Source: an uncultured Alphaproteobacteria bacterium (GTDB lineage: Bacteria; Pseudomonadota; Alphaproteobacteria; Caulobacterales; Caulobacteraceae). From it: a stretch of DNA of 29,387 nt. The notes under the pieces are model-generated. The model did not search any database and was not told where the DNA came from. It was given only the letters and a program-made list of their open reading frames with translations. The stretch covers positions 1 through 29,387 of the forward strand of contig CAIZKE010000289.1 in the NCBI GenBank assembly GCA_903933475.1, in the 5' to 3' direction. Below are positions 7,472 through 16,480 of this stretch, piece after piece (positions within the stretch are counted from its first letter, which is position 1; each line of letters starts with the position of its first letter). Both the position numbers and the translations under genes were made by a program.

Positions 7472-9420
7472 CACAGGACCGCCTTCCGGACTTCCTTGAA
7501 GGTCGAACGACGCGCAGGGCCATCCGGGCCCTGGGTGTGCGGCGGCGGTGCCAGCAGGCCTGCTGTCTTCCGGTTCATCTTTCGGGGCTCCTCGTCGAAG
7601 AGTCCCGCCAGCTGGTCGACGATGGCACCCGCCAGTTGCTCCGCGTCCACGATGGTCACAGCGCGGCGGTAGTAGCGGGTCACGTCATGGCCGATGCCGA
7701 TGGCGATCAGCTGCACAGGACTCTTGCCCTCGATCTCGGAGATCACCTCCCGCAGGTGCTTTTCGAGATAGTGGCCGGAATTCACCGACAGGGTGGAGTC
7801 GTCCACCGGTGCCCCGTCCGAGATCACCATGAGGATCCGGCGGGCTTCCGACCGCCCGATCAGGCGCTGGTGGGCCCACATCAGGGCTTCGCCGTCGATG
7901 TTCTCCTTGAGGAGCCCCTCGCGCATCATCAGCCCGAGATTGCGCCGGGCCCGCCGCCAGGGGGCGTCTGCGGCCTTGTAGATGATGTGGCGCAGGTCAT
8001 TCAGCCGCCCCGGGGCTGCAGGTTTTCCGGCCTTCAGCCAGTCCTCCCGCGAGGTCCCGCCCTTCCAGGCCCGGGTGGTGAAGCCCAGCACCTCGGTCTT
8101 GACGCCGCAACGCTCCAGCGTGCGGGCGAGGATGTCGGCGCAAACGGCGGCGACCATGATCGGCCGTCCCCGCATGGAGCCGGAATTATCAATGAGGATG
8201 CTGACCACCGTGTCGCGGAACTCGGTGTCCTCTTCCTCCTTGAACGCCAGGGAGGCGGTGGGATCGACGATCACGCGGGTCAGCCGGGCGACGTCCAGAA
8301 GCCCCTCTTCAAGGTCGAAGGTCCAAGACCGGTTCTGCTGGGCCATCAGCTTGCGCTGGAGCTTGTTCGCCAGGCGCGAAACCACGCTCGAGAGGCTCGC
8401 CAGCTGCTGGTCGAGATAGGCCCTCAGCCGGGTCAGCTCCTCGGCTTCGCAAAGCTCCTCCGCCGCCACCACCTCGTCGTGGGCCGTGGTGAAGACACGA
8501 TAGGTCGGGACCTTGCCCTCGCCCTTGATCTCCGGTCGGGCGGGCTGGTCGCCCTCGCCCATCTCGGGCGGCTCGTCCATGTCCTCGGCGTTGGGATCCT
8601 CCATCGCCTCGGTCATCTGGCTGTCGGCGTCGTCGCTTTCGCGGTGTGTGCTTTCGCCGTCGTCGAGGGAGGTCTGCTGGGGGGACTGGGCCTCGCCCTC
8701 ACCCTCCTCCCCCTGCTCGCTGGACTCCGACTCACCCTCGTCGCCGTCTTCCTCCTGCTGGTCGGCCGGGTCCGGGGCGTCGCTCAGGTCGTCGCCCATG
8801 GACAGGTCGCGCAGGAGGCTCCGGGCCAGGCGTCCGAAGGCCCTCTGGTCGCCTAGCACCTCGCCGAGCTTCTCGAGGGTCTCGCCCCCACGGGCTTCGA
8901 TCTCGGACCGGTACATGTCCACCAGCGGCCGGGCGTTGGCCGGGGGCTCCACCCCGGTCAGGCGCTCGCGCACCAGCATGGCCAGAATGTCGGCCATGGG
9001 TGGGGCGGTTTGCGCTTCCACAGGATTGAAGGGTCGCCGCGCCCAGGCGGCGTCATGCAGGGCCTTGAGGTTGGCCTTGACGCCATCCAGGGCATTGGCA
9101 CCGACCGCCTCGATGCGGGCCTGCTCCAGCGCATCGAAGACCGGCTGGCCCTCGGCGGAGGCCGGGCGGGTGCGGGCATGGATGGCCGGATCATGCTGCG
9201 ACATCCGCAGGGCCATCTGGTCAGCCATGCCCCGGATACGGGCAGCGTCTTCGGGTGTCAGGTCCCGGGGCGGGTGGGGCAGGACCGCGCGGTCCCCCTG
9301 AACCCCCGGCGCCTCGCCCGAATAGACGATCTCCAGGTCAGGATTCTGGGCGAGCGAGCGCACCGCGTTCGCCAGGGCGCGCTTGAAGGGCTCGACGGGA
9401 CTTTCCGGATTCCGGGACAT
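7471..9420 (-). CDS. cobT: Cobaltochelatase subunit CobT
   Basis: CobT subunit (649 residues) of the ATP-dependent cobaltochelatase CobNST, which inserts cobalt into hydrogenobyrinate a,c-diamide in aerobic cobalamin synthesis. The N-terminal helical domain (about 1-205) is followed by a long, strongly acidic linker rich in Glu, Asp, Ser and Gln (about 209-292), typical of CobT and BchD/ChlD relatives. The C-terminal VWA domain has a MIDAS DxSxS motif, DNSGS, at 411-415. CobT works with the AAA+ subunit CobS as a two-tiered ring. It lies downstream of cobS with a DUF3089 gene in between (20-nt gap), and its stop overlaps the following lipoprotein start. The catalytic subunit CobN is not in the window. 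Confidence 0.96.
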   Translation of the reverse strand: MSRNPESPVEPFKRALANAVRSLAQNPDLEIVYSGEAPGVQGDRAVLPHPPRDLTPEDAARIRGMADQMALRMSQHDPAIHARTRPASAEGQPVFDALEQARIEAVGANALDGVKANLKALHDAAWARRPFNPVEAQTAPPMADILAMLVRERLTGVEPPANARPLVDMYRSEIEARGGETLEKLGEVLGDQRAFGRLARSLLRDLSMGDDLSDAPDPADQQEEDGDEGESESSEQGEEGEGEAQSPQQTSLDDGESTHRESDDADSQMTEAMEDPNAEDMDEPPEMGEGDQPARPEIKGEGKVPTYRVFTTAHDEVVAAEELCEAEELTRLRAYLDQQLASLSSVVSRLANKLQRKLMAQQNRSWTFDLEEGLLDVARLTRVIVDPTASLAFKEEEDTEFRDTVVSILIDNSGSMRGRPIMVAAVCADILARTLERCGVKTEVLGFTTRAWKGGTSREDWLKAGKPAAPGRLNDLRHIIYKAADAPWRRARRNLGLMMREGLLKENIDGEALMWAHQRLIGRSEARRILMVISDGAPVDDSTLSVNSGHYLEKHLREVISEIEGKSPVQLIAIGIGHDVTRYYRRAVTIVDAEQLAGAIVDQLAGLFDEEPRKMNRKTAGLLAPPPHTQGPDGPARRSTFKEVRKAVL

Positions 9421-9440
9421 GTCGTCCGCTCAGACCTTCC

Positions 9441-10628
9441 TCAGGGTTTCCGGGCCATCCAGGCCCGCGACTGTTCGCCGACCAGATTGACGAGATCGCC
9501 CATCACCAGGTTGACGTCGATCAGGTGCAGGCCCCAGGCGGCATTCACCTGCCCGCCGGCGACCACGTCGCCGCGGATGTCGTCCAGCCGGGGATCCGCC
9601 GGATCCGCCCTTACAGTGACCTCAAGCCAGTTCAGGCCGTCGCGGGACACGCAGGTGCCGGTCAGGAGGCCGGGAACCTTGACGAAGGGCGACTCGATCC
9701 GGGTCCCGTCCCTCACCCATCCCGCGGGATCCTGGCCGTTTGCGGCCGTGGCGAGATAGGCGTCGAGGGGCGCCTGACCCCCGCCGAGGGCTGCCGGGTT
9801 CGTGCAGGCGGCGACCCGCCCCGTCCCGGTCTCCCGGGGGCGGCCGAAGAGTGTCCCGGTGGGAGGCGGGACATTGGATCGGAAGGTTGCGAAGGCCACC
9901 ACGCACCCGGTCTGGCCGGCGGCCGCGCAGGTGGGAATGGACTTCAAAAGACCAGTGGACTTGCCCGGATCCACGGGCAGGTTGGTTCCCGCCAGTATGG
10001 CCGACACTAGGAGCTTCTGTTCGGCCTTGCCGTCGATCTCACTGGCCAGCAGCCGGGTCAGGACCCCCGAGCCCTGGGAATGCCCGATGAGGATGACTCC
10101 GCGGCCCTTGTTCTCGGTCTTCAGGTAGTGCCGCCAGGCGTCGACCACGTCGGTGTAGCCCGTGTCCGGACGCGGGGCATTGGCCGGGGCTCCGCCGGGG
10201 AGCGGCTGGCCCGTCATCGAAGCGCGCAGCGCCGTGAGGGTGAACTGGCGGTAGAGGGGCGCAAACACCCGGCACTTGGAGGCGAAGCGCGCAAGCTGCT
10301 GCTCGACCACCCGGCGCTCCTCGTCGTTCGCCGTCATGTCCGACAGGATGGAGGGATCGTTGGAGACCGTCGGATAGACATAGAAGCAGTCGACGGGCGC
10401 CTCGGGGTCCGCCGCCCAGGTCTCACGCGTCGTCCGGCCATCGGCCTTAATGACGGTCGCAGTGTTGTCCGTGGCGCAGGCGTCCTTGCGACCTGGCAGG
10501 CACAGCCAGGTCTCGGACCGGTCGTAGTCGATCTTCACCGTCGTCGCCGCAGGCGCCTGCGCAAAGGCGGAGCCCGCGGCCGAAAGAAGGAGCGAGGAGG
10601 CGAGGGCGGTCAGGACGGGACGGATCAT
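9441..10628 (-). CDS. DUF3089 alpha/beta-hydrolase, secreted
   Basis: A 395-residue protein with a signal peptide, MIRPVLTALASSLLLSAAGS, probably cleaved after AFA (about residue 23), so it is periplasmic or secreted. The segment VDCFYVYPTVS and the nucleophile elbow GHSQGS are characteristic of the DUF3089 family of alpha/beta hydrolases, whose natural substrates are unknown. I choose the ATG at 10628 because AGGAG lies 6 nt upstream; an ATG at 10643 would overlap that ribosome site and add five residues before the signal peptide. It sits between cobS and cobT on the same strand (51 nt from cobS, 20 nt from cobT), although nothing in its sequence suggests a cobalamin role. It looks like an insertion into the cob pair. 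Confidence 0.88.
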   Translation of the reverse strand: MIRPVLTALASSLLLSAAGSAFAQAPAATTVKIDYDRSETWLCLPGRKDACATDNTATVIKADGRTTRETWAADPEAPVDCFYVYPTVSNDPSILSDMTANDEERRVVEQQLARFASKCRVFAPLYRQFTLTALRASMTGQPLPGGAPANAPRPDTGYTDVVDAWRHYLKTENKGRGVILIGHSQGSGVLTRLLASEIDGKAEQKLLVSAILAGTNLPVDPGKSTGLLKSIPTCAAAGQTGCVVAFATFRSNVPPPTGTLFGRPRETGTGRVAACTNPAALGGGQAPLDAYLATAANGQDPAGWVRDGTRIESPFVKVPGLLTGTCVSRDGLNWLEVTVRADPADPRLDDIRGDVVAGGQVNAAWGLHLIDVNLVMGDLVNLVGEQSRAWMARKP

Positions 10629-10679
10629 GACGGTCTCCTGCATCGGCCGGTGGCCTCCGGGTTGGGACGCCCGCCAGTG

Positions 10680-11684
10680 TCAGCTGAGGCGGGGGCGGGC
10701 GGTGCTCTCGGGAAGGTCCTGGCCGAAGGCGCGCTGGAAGAACTCGGCGACCGTGCCGCGCTCGAGCTCATCGCACTTGTTCAGGAAGGTCATGCGGAAA
10801 GCCAGGCCCAGGTCGCCGTCGAAGATCTCGGCATTCTGGGCCCAGGTGATCACCGTCCGGGGGCTCATCACCGTCGAGATGTCGCCGTTGATGAAGGCGC
10901 TGCGGGTCATGTCGGCGACGCGGACCATGGCCGCCACCTGGCGACGGCCGTCAGTATTGTCGTAGGCCGGGCACTTGGCCACGACGATGTCGGCTTCGAC
11001 GTCGTGTGCGAGGTAGTTCAGCGTGGTGACGATGGACCAGCGGTCCATCTGCCCCTGATTGATCTGCTGGGTGCCGTGATAGAGACCGGTGGTGTCTCCC
11101 AGGCCAATGGTGTTGGTCGTCGAGAACAGCCGGAAATAAGGGTTCGGTCGGATGACGCGGTTCTGGTCAAGCAGGGTCAACTTGCCCTGTGCCTCCAGGA
11201 CCCGCTGGATCACGAACATCACGTCCGGACGGCCGGCGTCGTATTCGTCGAAGACCAGGGCGATGGGCCTCTGGATCGCCCAGGGGAGCATGCCCTCGCG
11301 GAATTCAGTGATCTGCTTGCCATCCTTCAGGACGATGGCGTCCTTGCCGACAAGGTCGATCCGCGAGACGTGACTGTCGAGGTTCACCCGGACGAGCGGC
11401 CAGTTGAGGCGCGCCGCCACCTGCTCGATGTGGGTCGACTTTCCCGTGCCGTGATAGCCCTGCACCATCACCCGACGGTCGTGGGCAAACCCGGCGCAGA
11501 TGGCCTTGGTGGTCTCCGGATCAAACCGGTAGGCGGGGTCCATGTCAGGCACGTGCGAATCGCGCGTGCTGAAGGCGGGAACCTTCATGTCGGAATCGAC
11601 CCCAAAGGCCTCGCGGAGGGAGACGGTGTGGTCGGGAACGAGCGTCAGGAGCGTATTGTCCTGGGTATCGGCGAGAGAAGTCAT
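10680..11684 (-). CDS. cobS: Cobaltochelatase subunit CobS (AAA+ ATPase)
   Basis: The 334-residue AAA+ ATPase subunit of cobaltochelatase. Walker A is GYHGTGKST (76-84), Walker B is IALVFDEYD (141-149), and sensor-1 Asn lies in FSTTNTIG (around 191). The sequence is close to characterised alphaproteobacterial CobS throughout, including LNWPLVRVNLDSHVSRIDLVGKD, and the length is normal. It forms a hexameric ring with CobT and drives cobalt insertion by CobN. It is first in a minus-strand run (cobS, DUF3089 gene, cobT, lipoprotein). A 92-nt divergent gap separates it from the TauD-like gene; I see no convincing promoter or cobalamin riboswitch in that gap, and no clear Shine-Dalgarno before the ATG. 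Confidence 0.97.
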   Translation of the reverse strand: MTSLADTQDNTLLTLVPDHTVSLREAFGVDSDMKVPAFSTRDSHVPDMDPAYRFDPETTKAICAGFAHDRRVMVQGYHGTGKSTHIEQVAARLNWPLVRVNLDSHVSRIDLVGKDAIVLKDGKQITEFREGMLPWAIQRPIALVFDEYDAGRPDVMFVIQRVLEAQGKLTLLDQNRVIRPNPYFRLFSTTNTIGLGDTTGLYHGTQQINQGQMDRWSIVTTLNYLAHDVEADIVVAKCPAYDNTDGRRQVAAMVRVADMTRSAFINGDISTVMSPRTVITWAQNAEIFDGDLGLAFRMTFLNKCDELERGTVAEFFQRAFGQDLPESTARPRLS

Positions 11685-11776
11685 GACCGGGATCGATTAC
11701 AGGCTTACGCGACGGATGCAAACCGGTGTTTCATGTCTGCCGATCCCCTGACGAAGACGGGGGTGGGGAGGACAAT

Positions 11777-12640
11777 ATGAGCGAATCCGCCAGCGGTCAG
11801 ATCTCTGTCGCCCCGGAGGCCTCCGGCTTCGGAGCCCGGATCACCGGACTTGATCTTTCTGCGCCCCTGGCGCCTGACGAGATCGCCGGGGTCAAGGCGG
11901 CCTGGGCGCGGCATTCCGTGGTCTGCTTTCCGGGCCAGCCCCTGAGCCTGGACGCCCTGGAAGCCTTTACCCTCCAGATCGGCCCCTTCGGACAGGACCC
12001 CTACATTACGCCCATGCCCGGTCGGCCGAACGTGCTCGAGCTAAGGCGGCTGCCTGACGAGAAGGCCTCCAATTTCGGCGCGGGCTGGCATTCGGACTGG
12101 AGCTTCCTGGAAACGCCCCCGGCGGCCACTCTCCTGCGGGCCCAGACCATCCCGCCGGTCGGCGGCGATACCCTGTTCGTGGACGCCAGCCGCGCCTGGG
12201 ATGCCCTTTCCGACGCCATGAAGGCAGTCCTGGCGCCCCTCCAGGCGGTTCATTCCGCGCGTCAGAGCTATGGCACCAAGGGCGTCTTCGCCCGCGATAC
12301 CGAGGCGCGGACCATGAAGATCATCGTCTCCGAAGAGGCGGACGGCAGCCTGACCCACCCACTTATCCGGACCCATCCCGTGACCGGTCGAAAGGCCCTG
12401 TATGTGAGCCCGGTCTACACGGTGGGGATTGAGGGCTTTACGCCAGAGGAATCCAAGGCTTTGCTGGGCTTCCTCTTCGCTCACCTGACCCAGGACGAAT
12501 TCGTCTATCGTCACAGGTGGACCGAAGGCGACCTTTTGATGTGGGACAACCGCTGCACCATGCACTTCGCCGAAGGCGGGTACGACGGGCATCTCAGGCT
12601 CATGCACCGGACGACGGTACAGGGAGAAGTTCCGGCCTGA
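11777..12640 (+). CDS. TauD/TfdA-family 2-oxoglutarate dioxygenase
   Basis: A non-haem Fe(II)/2-oxoglutarate-dependent dioxygenase of 287 residues. Predicted iron ligands are H105 and D107 in WHSDWSF and the distal H263 in NRCTMHFA. R278 lies 15 residues after H263, the spacing at which TauD binds 2-oxoglutarate. TauD/TfdA enzymes hydroxylate substrates such as taurine or aryloxyacetates; the substrate here is unknown. No transporter or sulfur gene is nearby to suggest taurine. The ATG at 11777 follows GGGGAGGA at a good distance; an earlier in-frame ATG at 11726 is less likely because the family starts close to this point. The DUF748 gene follows after 25 nt. Confidence 0.9.
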   Translation: MSESASGQISVAPEASGFGARITGLDLSAPLAPDEIAGVKAAWARHSVVCFPGQPLSLDALEAFTLQIGPFGQDPYITPMPGRPNVLELRRLPDEKASNFGAGWHSDWSFLETPPAATLLRAQTIPPVGGDTLFVDASRAWDALSDAMKAVLAPLQAVHSARQSYGTKGVFARDTEARTMKIIVSEEADGSLTHPLIRTHPVTGRKALYVSPVYTVGIEGFTPEESKALLGFLFAHLTQDEFVYRHRWTEGDLLMWDNRCTMHFAEGGYDGHLRLMHRTTVQGEVPA

Positions 12641-12665
12641 CCTTGGGAGGGATTGGGAGGCAGTC

Positions 12666-15600
12666 ATGTTCAAGCGGGCTCTGAACGTCTGGACCTGGAC
12701 GGGTCTTCTGGTCGCCCTGCTCTTCGCCGGTTACGTAGTGGCTGGTTACACCCTGGTCCCGGGGCTGATCCGCAGCCAGGCGATCCGCTGGGCGGACGAG
12801 AAACTGCAGAAGCGCCTCGCCCTCGGCGAAATCCGCTTTGATCCCTTCCGCCTCGCAGTCGACATCAATGACATCGCCCTGCCGGCCGAGGCCCCCATGG
12901 TCAGCGTCGGCACCCTGCGCGTCGACGTCAGCTTCCTTTCGCTCTTCACAGGAACGCCGCGCTTCAATCAGATCGCCGTCACCCGGCCAAAGGTCGCTGC
13001 CGTCCTGAAACCCGACGGCTCGCTCAACCTCGCCGAGCTGTCCCCGCCGCCCTCCGATGACCCGACCCCCCGCTTGGTGATCGCTGACCTCCTGGTCTCC
13101 GGCGGCGAGGTTTCATTCGCCGACCACCGGCTGGCCGGAAAGCCGGACAAGATCCTCCGCCCCCTGGGCTTCCGCCTCCGGGATCTTCGCACCTTCCCCG
13201 GTGAGGATGGGCGCTTTGAACTCAACGCCCGTACCCTTCAGGACGAAGACCTGACATGGCAGGGAACAGCGAGCCTGACTCCCGTCGCGTCCCGGGGCGA
13301 GATCGTGGTGAAACGCCTTCACATGGTCTCCCTGACCCGCTTCCTTGGGGAGGACCTCCCCCTGACCCTCAGCGACGGGCAGGCGGACGTCTCAGTGGGC
13401 TACAACCTTTCGCTCACCGAGGACGGAGCGGCCCTGAAGGGCACGCTCCGGTCCCTGAGCGTCCGGGACTTCGCGGCCCTCACCAAGGGGGATCTGCCAG
13501 CGGCCCAGGTGAACGTGAAGCAGGTGGATCTCGCGCCCGCCGCCTTTTCGGTGACGGCGCCTGCTCGGGGCCCGCTGGAGGCATCCACCCGCCTGCCGTC
13601 CGCAGATATTCGTGGGCTCGCCGTGCGCGCGCCCAAGTCTAGGGACGGCGCCTCGCTCGCCCACGTGCATGTCTCGGACCTGGATGTCTCGCTCGCCGGC
13701 CAGAGGATCGGGATCGGCGCGGTCCGGCTGGAGGGCCTGTCCGCGGCCATCGAGCGGACGGCTGCGGGAACGCTCCGGGTGGCCGGTATCGCTCCGCCCG
13801 CCGCAGCTGCCCGGAAACCAGCGCCCGCCGCACCGCAGCCCCCACCGTGGAAGGTCAGCCTCGGCCGCGTCGAGGTCGCCGCCGCCGACCTCAGGTTTAC
13901 CGACCAGGCCGTGACTCCCGCCTCGCGCTTCCGGCTGTCCCCCCTGAACGTTGCCCTGACCGGCGATCTCGCCGCGCCTGGCGGTGCCCTGGGGGTCGAT
14001 GCCTCCACCCGGATAAACGACCGTGCCAGCCTCTCGGCCCGGGGGACGGTCAACCCCCAGTCTCCCTCAGCCCGGCTGGATGTGAACCTGGCGGACCTTC
14101 CCCTGCAATGGATCAAACCCTATCTCGCGATCCCGTCGGGCGTGGATCTCCGCGCCGGAGTGGCCAGTGCCAGGGGGGCCATTGCCCTGGATGGCAGGAA
14201 TAGCCGTGAGCCCGACTTCAGCTGGAGGGGAGCGGCGGCCGTCGAGGGTCTAGAGGTCTACGAGACCCAGGCCCAGTCCCGCCTGCTGGCGTGGAAGCGC
14301 TTCGCCCTCGAGGGCATGGACCTGACGCCCAAGGGGCTACGGATCGCCTCCGGGCGCCTCTCGGGACTCGACGCCCGGCTCGAGGTGCTGCCGGACACCT
14401 CCCTCAATATCCGCGCGCTCCTGACGGAGGACCCCGAGGCGGTGGCTCAGGCTGAGGCCCTCAAGGGCCCGGACCTGAGCACCCTCAAGGGTAAGGCCCG
14501 GCGTGAGGAGAAGAAACGTCTGGCTGGGGCCCGGCGGGCGGCGCTTGACGCCCGTGCCGCCCAGCGGACCGAGTTCCGCCAGAACCGGACCGAGCCCGAC
14601 TTCCCTGTCACCCTTGATCGCCTGACCTTCGAGGCTGGACGCCTGCAGTTCTCGGATTATGCGATCACGCCCAACTTCGCGGCGACGATCGATGCCCTCC
14701 GGGGCCGGGTTGATGGCGCCACCAACCGGCCGGGCCGGGCTGCGACCGTACAGCTTGACGGCCAGGTGATCAGCTCCAGCTCGCCGGTCATCATCCGCGG
14801 TACCCTCGATCCCCTGGACGTGACGGACCAGACCGACATCTCGGTGATCTTCCGGAATATCGAATTGCCGGTCTTCAATCCCTATTCCGGCCGATACGCC
14901 GGCTACGCCATCGCCCGGGGCAAGTTGACCACGGAATTGCACTACCGGATCGTCCAGGATCAGCTGAACGCCGACCACCATGTGGTCATCGACCAACTGG
15001 AGTGGGGCGAGGCTACCAACAGCAAGGACAAGGTGCCGGTGCCGATCCGGCTGGCGACCTCCCTGCTCAAGGACAAGAATGGGGTGATCGACCTCACCGT
15101 GCCGGTCACAGGTTCGCTGGAAGACCCCAAGTTCAGGATCTGGCCGATTGTCTGGCAGGTCGTGCGCAACCTCTTCAGCAAGGCGGCGTCCTCGCCCTTC
15201 CAGGCCCTCGCCGCGTCCTTCCCGGGGGTCGAGGGCGCGCGTTACGTGGACTTTGCGCCGGGAGCCTCGACCCTGGCTCCCGGACAGGCGGAGGCCTTCG
15301 CCGCCCTGGTTCCGGCCTTTGCGGACCGGCAGGCCCTCAACCTCGACATTCCGGCCGGGCCGGGCCTGGACGCGGACGCCGAGGCCCTGGCCAACGCCCG
15401 CATGGCGGACCAGATGATGGCCGGCGATCGCAGGCGGAAGCCGAATGCCCGATTTGCAGATCTCGACGCCAATACGCGATTTGACCGGCTCCGCGACCTC
15501 TACCGGGAGACCTTCGAGAAGGCCCCGGAGTTCCCGGCGACGGAAGCCGCTGGCGACGCCCAGAGGCTGGAGCGGATCGACTGGATGACCGACCAGCTGC

Positions 15601-15776
15601 AGCCCCGCTTCGCGCCCGACGCCGGTGCCCTTGCCGCCCTCGGCCAGGCCCGGGCCAAGACCATCAGCGAGGCCGTCATCGCCGCTGGACTCGATCCTGC
15701 CCGGGTTTTCGTGAACACCAATCTCCAGCCCGCCCAGGACGGGGACCGTGTTCGCCTTGAGCTTGCAGTGAGGTAG
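12666..15776 (+). CDS. DUF748 (AsmA-like) envelope protein
   Basis: A large protein of 1036 residues with one N-terminal membrane segment (about 8-30, WTWTGLLVALLFAGYVVAGYTL), so most of it should lie in the periplasm. The body consists of repeating beta-rich stretches such as RLVIADLLVSGGEVSFAD, WKVSLGRVEVAAADLRFTD and PVTLDRLTFEAGRLQFSDYAI, typical of DUF748 and the wider AsmA/TamB superfamily, which is linked to lipid transport and outer-membrane homeostasis. A proline/alanine linker lies near 385 and a charged helical stretch (KARREEKKRLAGARRAALDA) around 610-640. The last 180 residues contain YVDFAPGASTLAPGQ, reminiscent of an OmpA-type start. GGGAGG precedes the ATG. Likely cotranscribed with the TauD-like gene; the link between the two is unclear. 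Confidence 0.85.
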   Translation: MFKRALNVWTWTGLLVALLFAGYVVAGYTLVPGLIRSQAIRWADEKLQKRLALGEIRFDPFRLAVDINDIALPAEAPMVSVGTLRVDVSFLSLFTGTPRFNQIAVTRPKVAAVLKPDGSLNLAELSPPPSDDPTPRLVIADLLVSGGEVSFADHRLAGKPDKILRPLGFRLRDLRTFPGEDGRFELNARTLQDEDLTWQGTASLTPVASRGEIVVKRLHMVSLTRFLGEDLPLTLSDGQADVSVGYNLSLTEDGAALKGTLRSLSVRDFAALTKGDLPAAQVNVKQVDLAPAAFSVTAPARGPLEASTRLPSADIRGLAVRAPKSRDGASLAHVHVSDLDVSLAGQRIGIGAVRLEGLSAAIERTAAGTLRVAGIAPPAAAARKPAPAAPQPPPWKVSLGRVEVAAADLRFTDQAVTPASRFRLSPLNVALTGDLAAPGGALGVDASTRINDRASLSARGTVNPQSPSARLDVNLADLPLQWIKPYLAIPSGVDLRAGVASARGAIALDGRNSREPDFSWRGAAAVEGLEVYETQAQSRLLAWKRFALEGMDLTPKGLRIASGRLSGLDARLEVLPDTSLNIRALLTEDPEAVAQAEALKGPDLSTLKGKARREEKKRLAGARRAALDARAAQRTEFRQNRTEPDFPVTLDRLTFEAGRLQFSDYAITPNFAATIDALRGRVDGATNRPGRAATVQLDGQVISSSSPVIIRGTLDPLDVTDQTDISVIFRNIELPVFNPYSGRYAGYAIARGKLTTELHYRIVQDQLNADHHVVIDQLEWGEATNSKDKVPVPIRLATSLLKDKNGVIDLTVPVTGSLEDPKFRIWPIVWQVVRNLFSKAASSPFQALAASFPGVEGARYVDFAPGASTLAPGQAEAFAALVPAFADRQALNLDIPAGPGLDADAEALANARMADQMMAGDRRRKPNARFADLDANTRFDRLRDLYRETFEKAPEFPATEAAGDAQRLERIDWMTDQLQPRFAPDAGALAALGQARAKTISEAVIAAGLDPARVFVNTNLQPAQDGDRVRLELAVR

Positions 15777-15782
15777 GCGCGG

Positions 15783-16430
15783 TCAGGCCATCTTGGCCTT
15801 GCGAAGCACCTGGTAGGCCCGGATGGTTCGCTGCAGCTTGGTCTCCGCCGACCGGTCGCCGCCATTGGCGTCGGGGTGACAGAGCTTCACCAGCTCGGTG
15901 TAGCGGGTCCGGATCCGGGTGGCATCCGCATGCTCGTCAAGGTCGAGGTCCGCAAGGGCTGTACGCTCGAGCTTGCCCAGGCGGCGGCCGGCGGCGGCTG
16001 CAGGCGGGACCGCCCCGCCGCCCTTACCGAAGAGGTCGAAGGGGTCGCGGTAACCGGTGCCAGACGCAAAACCGCGGGAAGCCGCGGCGGCCTCGCGTGA
16101 GTTCTTGCCCGCCTTGAAGTCCCAGGTCGGACGGTCGCCGAGGGCGCTACGCTCCATCCGGAGCCGGATCTCGGCGTCGCTCATTCCGGCGAAGAAGTTC
16201 CAGTTGCGATTGTAGTCCGCTGCGTGAGGTTGGCAGAACCAGTAGTGCTCTTGCAGCATGTCCCGGCTCTTGGGTGCCCGCGCGGTGGCCACAGTCCGGC
16301 AGCCCGGGTGGTCGCAGGCGCGTTCCCCCGGCTTCAGCGAATAGACGTCATCGCGCGCATCCTCCTCCGGGCCCGGCGGCCGGACCCGGATGTCGATGAA
16401 GCGGGGACGGTATTGAAACGCGCGGGCCAT
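15783..16430 (-). CDS. J-domain protein with N-terminal Cys/His motif
   Basis: A 215-residue J-domain co-chaperone. The J domain is C-terminal (about 157-215), with the HPD tripeptide at 185-187 in KLCHPDANGGD, so it should stimulate a DnaK-type ATPase. The N-terminal half has C39, C44, C66 and H69 (CDHPGC and FCQPH), spaced like a metal site, and a conserved-looking YNRNWNFFAGMSDAEI segment. The linker around 138-150 is glycine/alanine-rich. In alphaproteobacteria this gene is usually found beside cobS and bolA; here the TauD-DUF748 pair separates it from cobS. It converges on the DUF748 gene with a 6-nt gap and diverges from bolA across only 50 nt. The client protein is unknown. Confidence 0.9.
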   Translation of the reverse strand: MARAFQYRPRFIDIRVRPPGPEEDARDDVYSLKPGERACDHPGCRTVATARAPKSRDMLQEHYWFCQPHAADYNRNWNFFAGMSDAEIRLRMERSALGDRPTWDFKAGKNSREAAAASRGFASGTGYRDPFDLFGKGGGAVPPAAAAGRRLGKLERTALADLDLDEHADATRIRTRYTELVKLCHPDANGGDRSAETKLQRTIRAYQVLRKAKMA

Positions 16431-16480
16431 CGGCCAAGTATGAGGAGGTTGAGACAGGTTTCAAGATTCGAAGGGCGGGC

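Noticed and set aside
10644..11776. Cobalamin riboswitch controlling cobS or cobT
   Set aside because: The gaps before cobS (92 nt) and before the DUF3089 gene (51 nt) are too short for a cobalamin riboswitch, and no B12-box-like sequence was seen.
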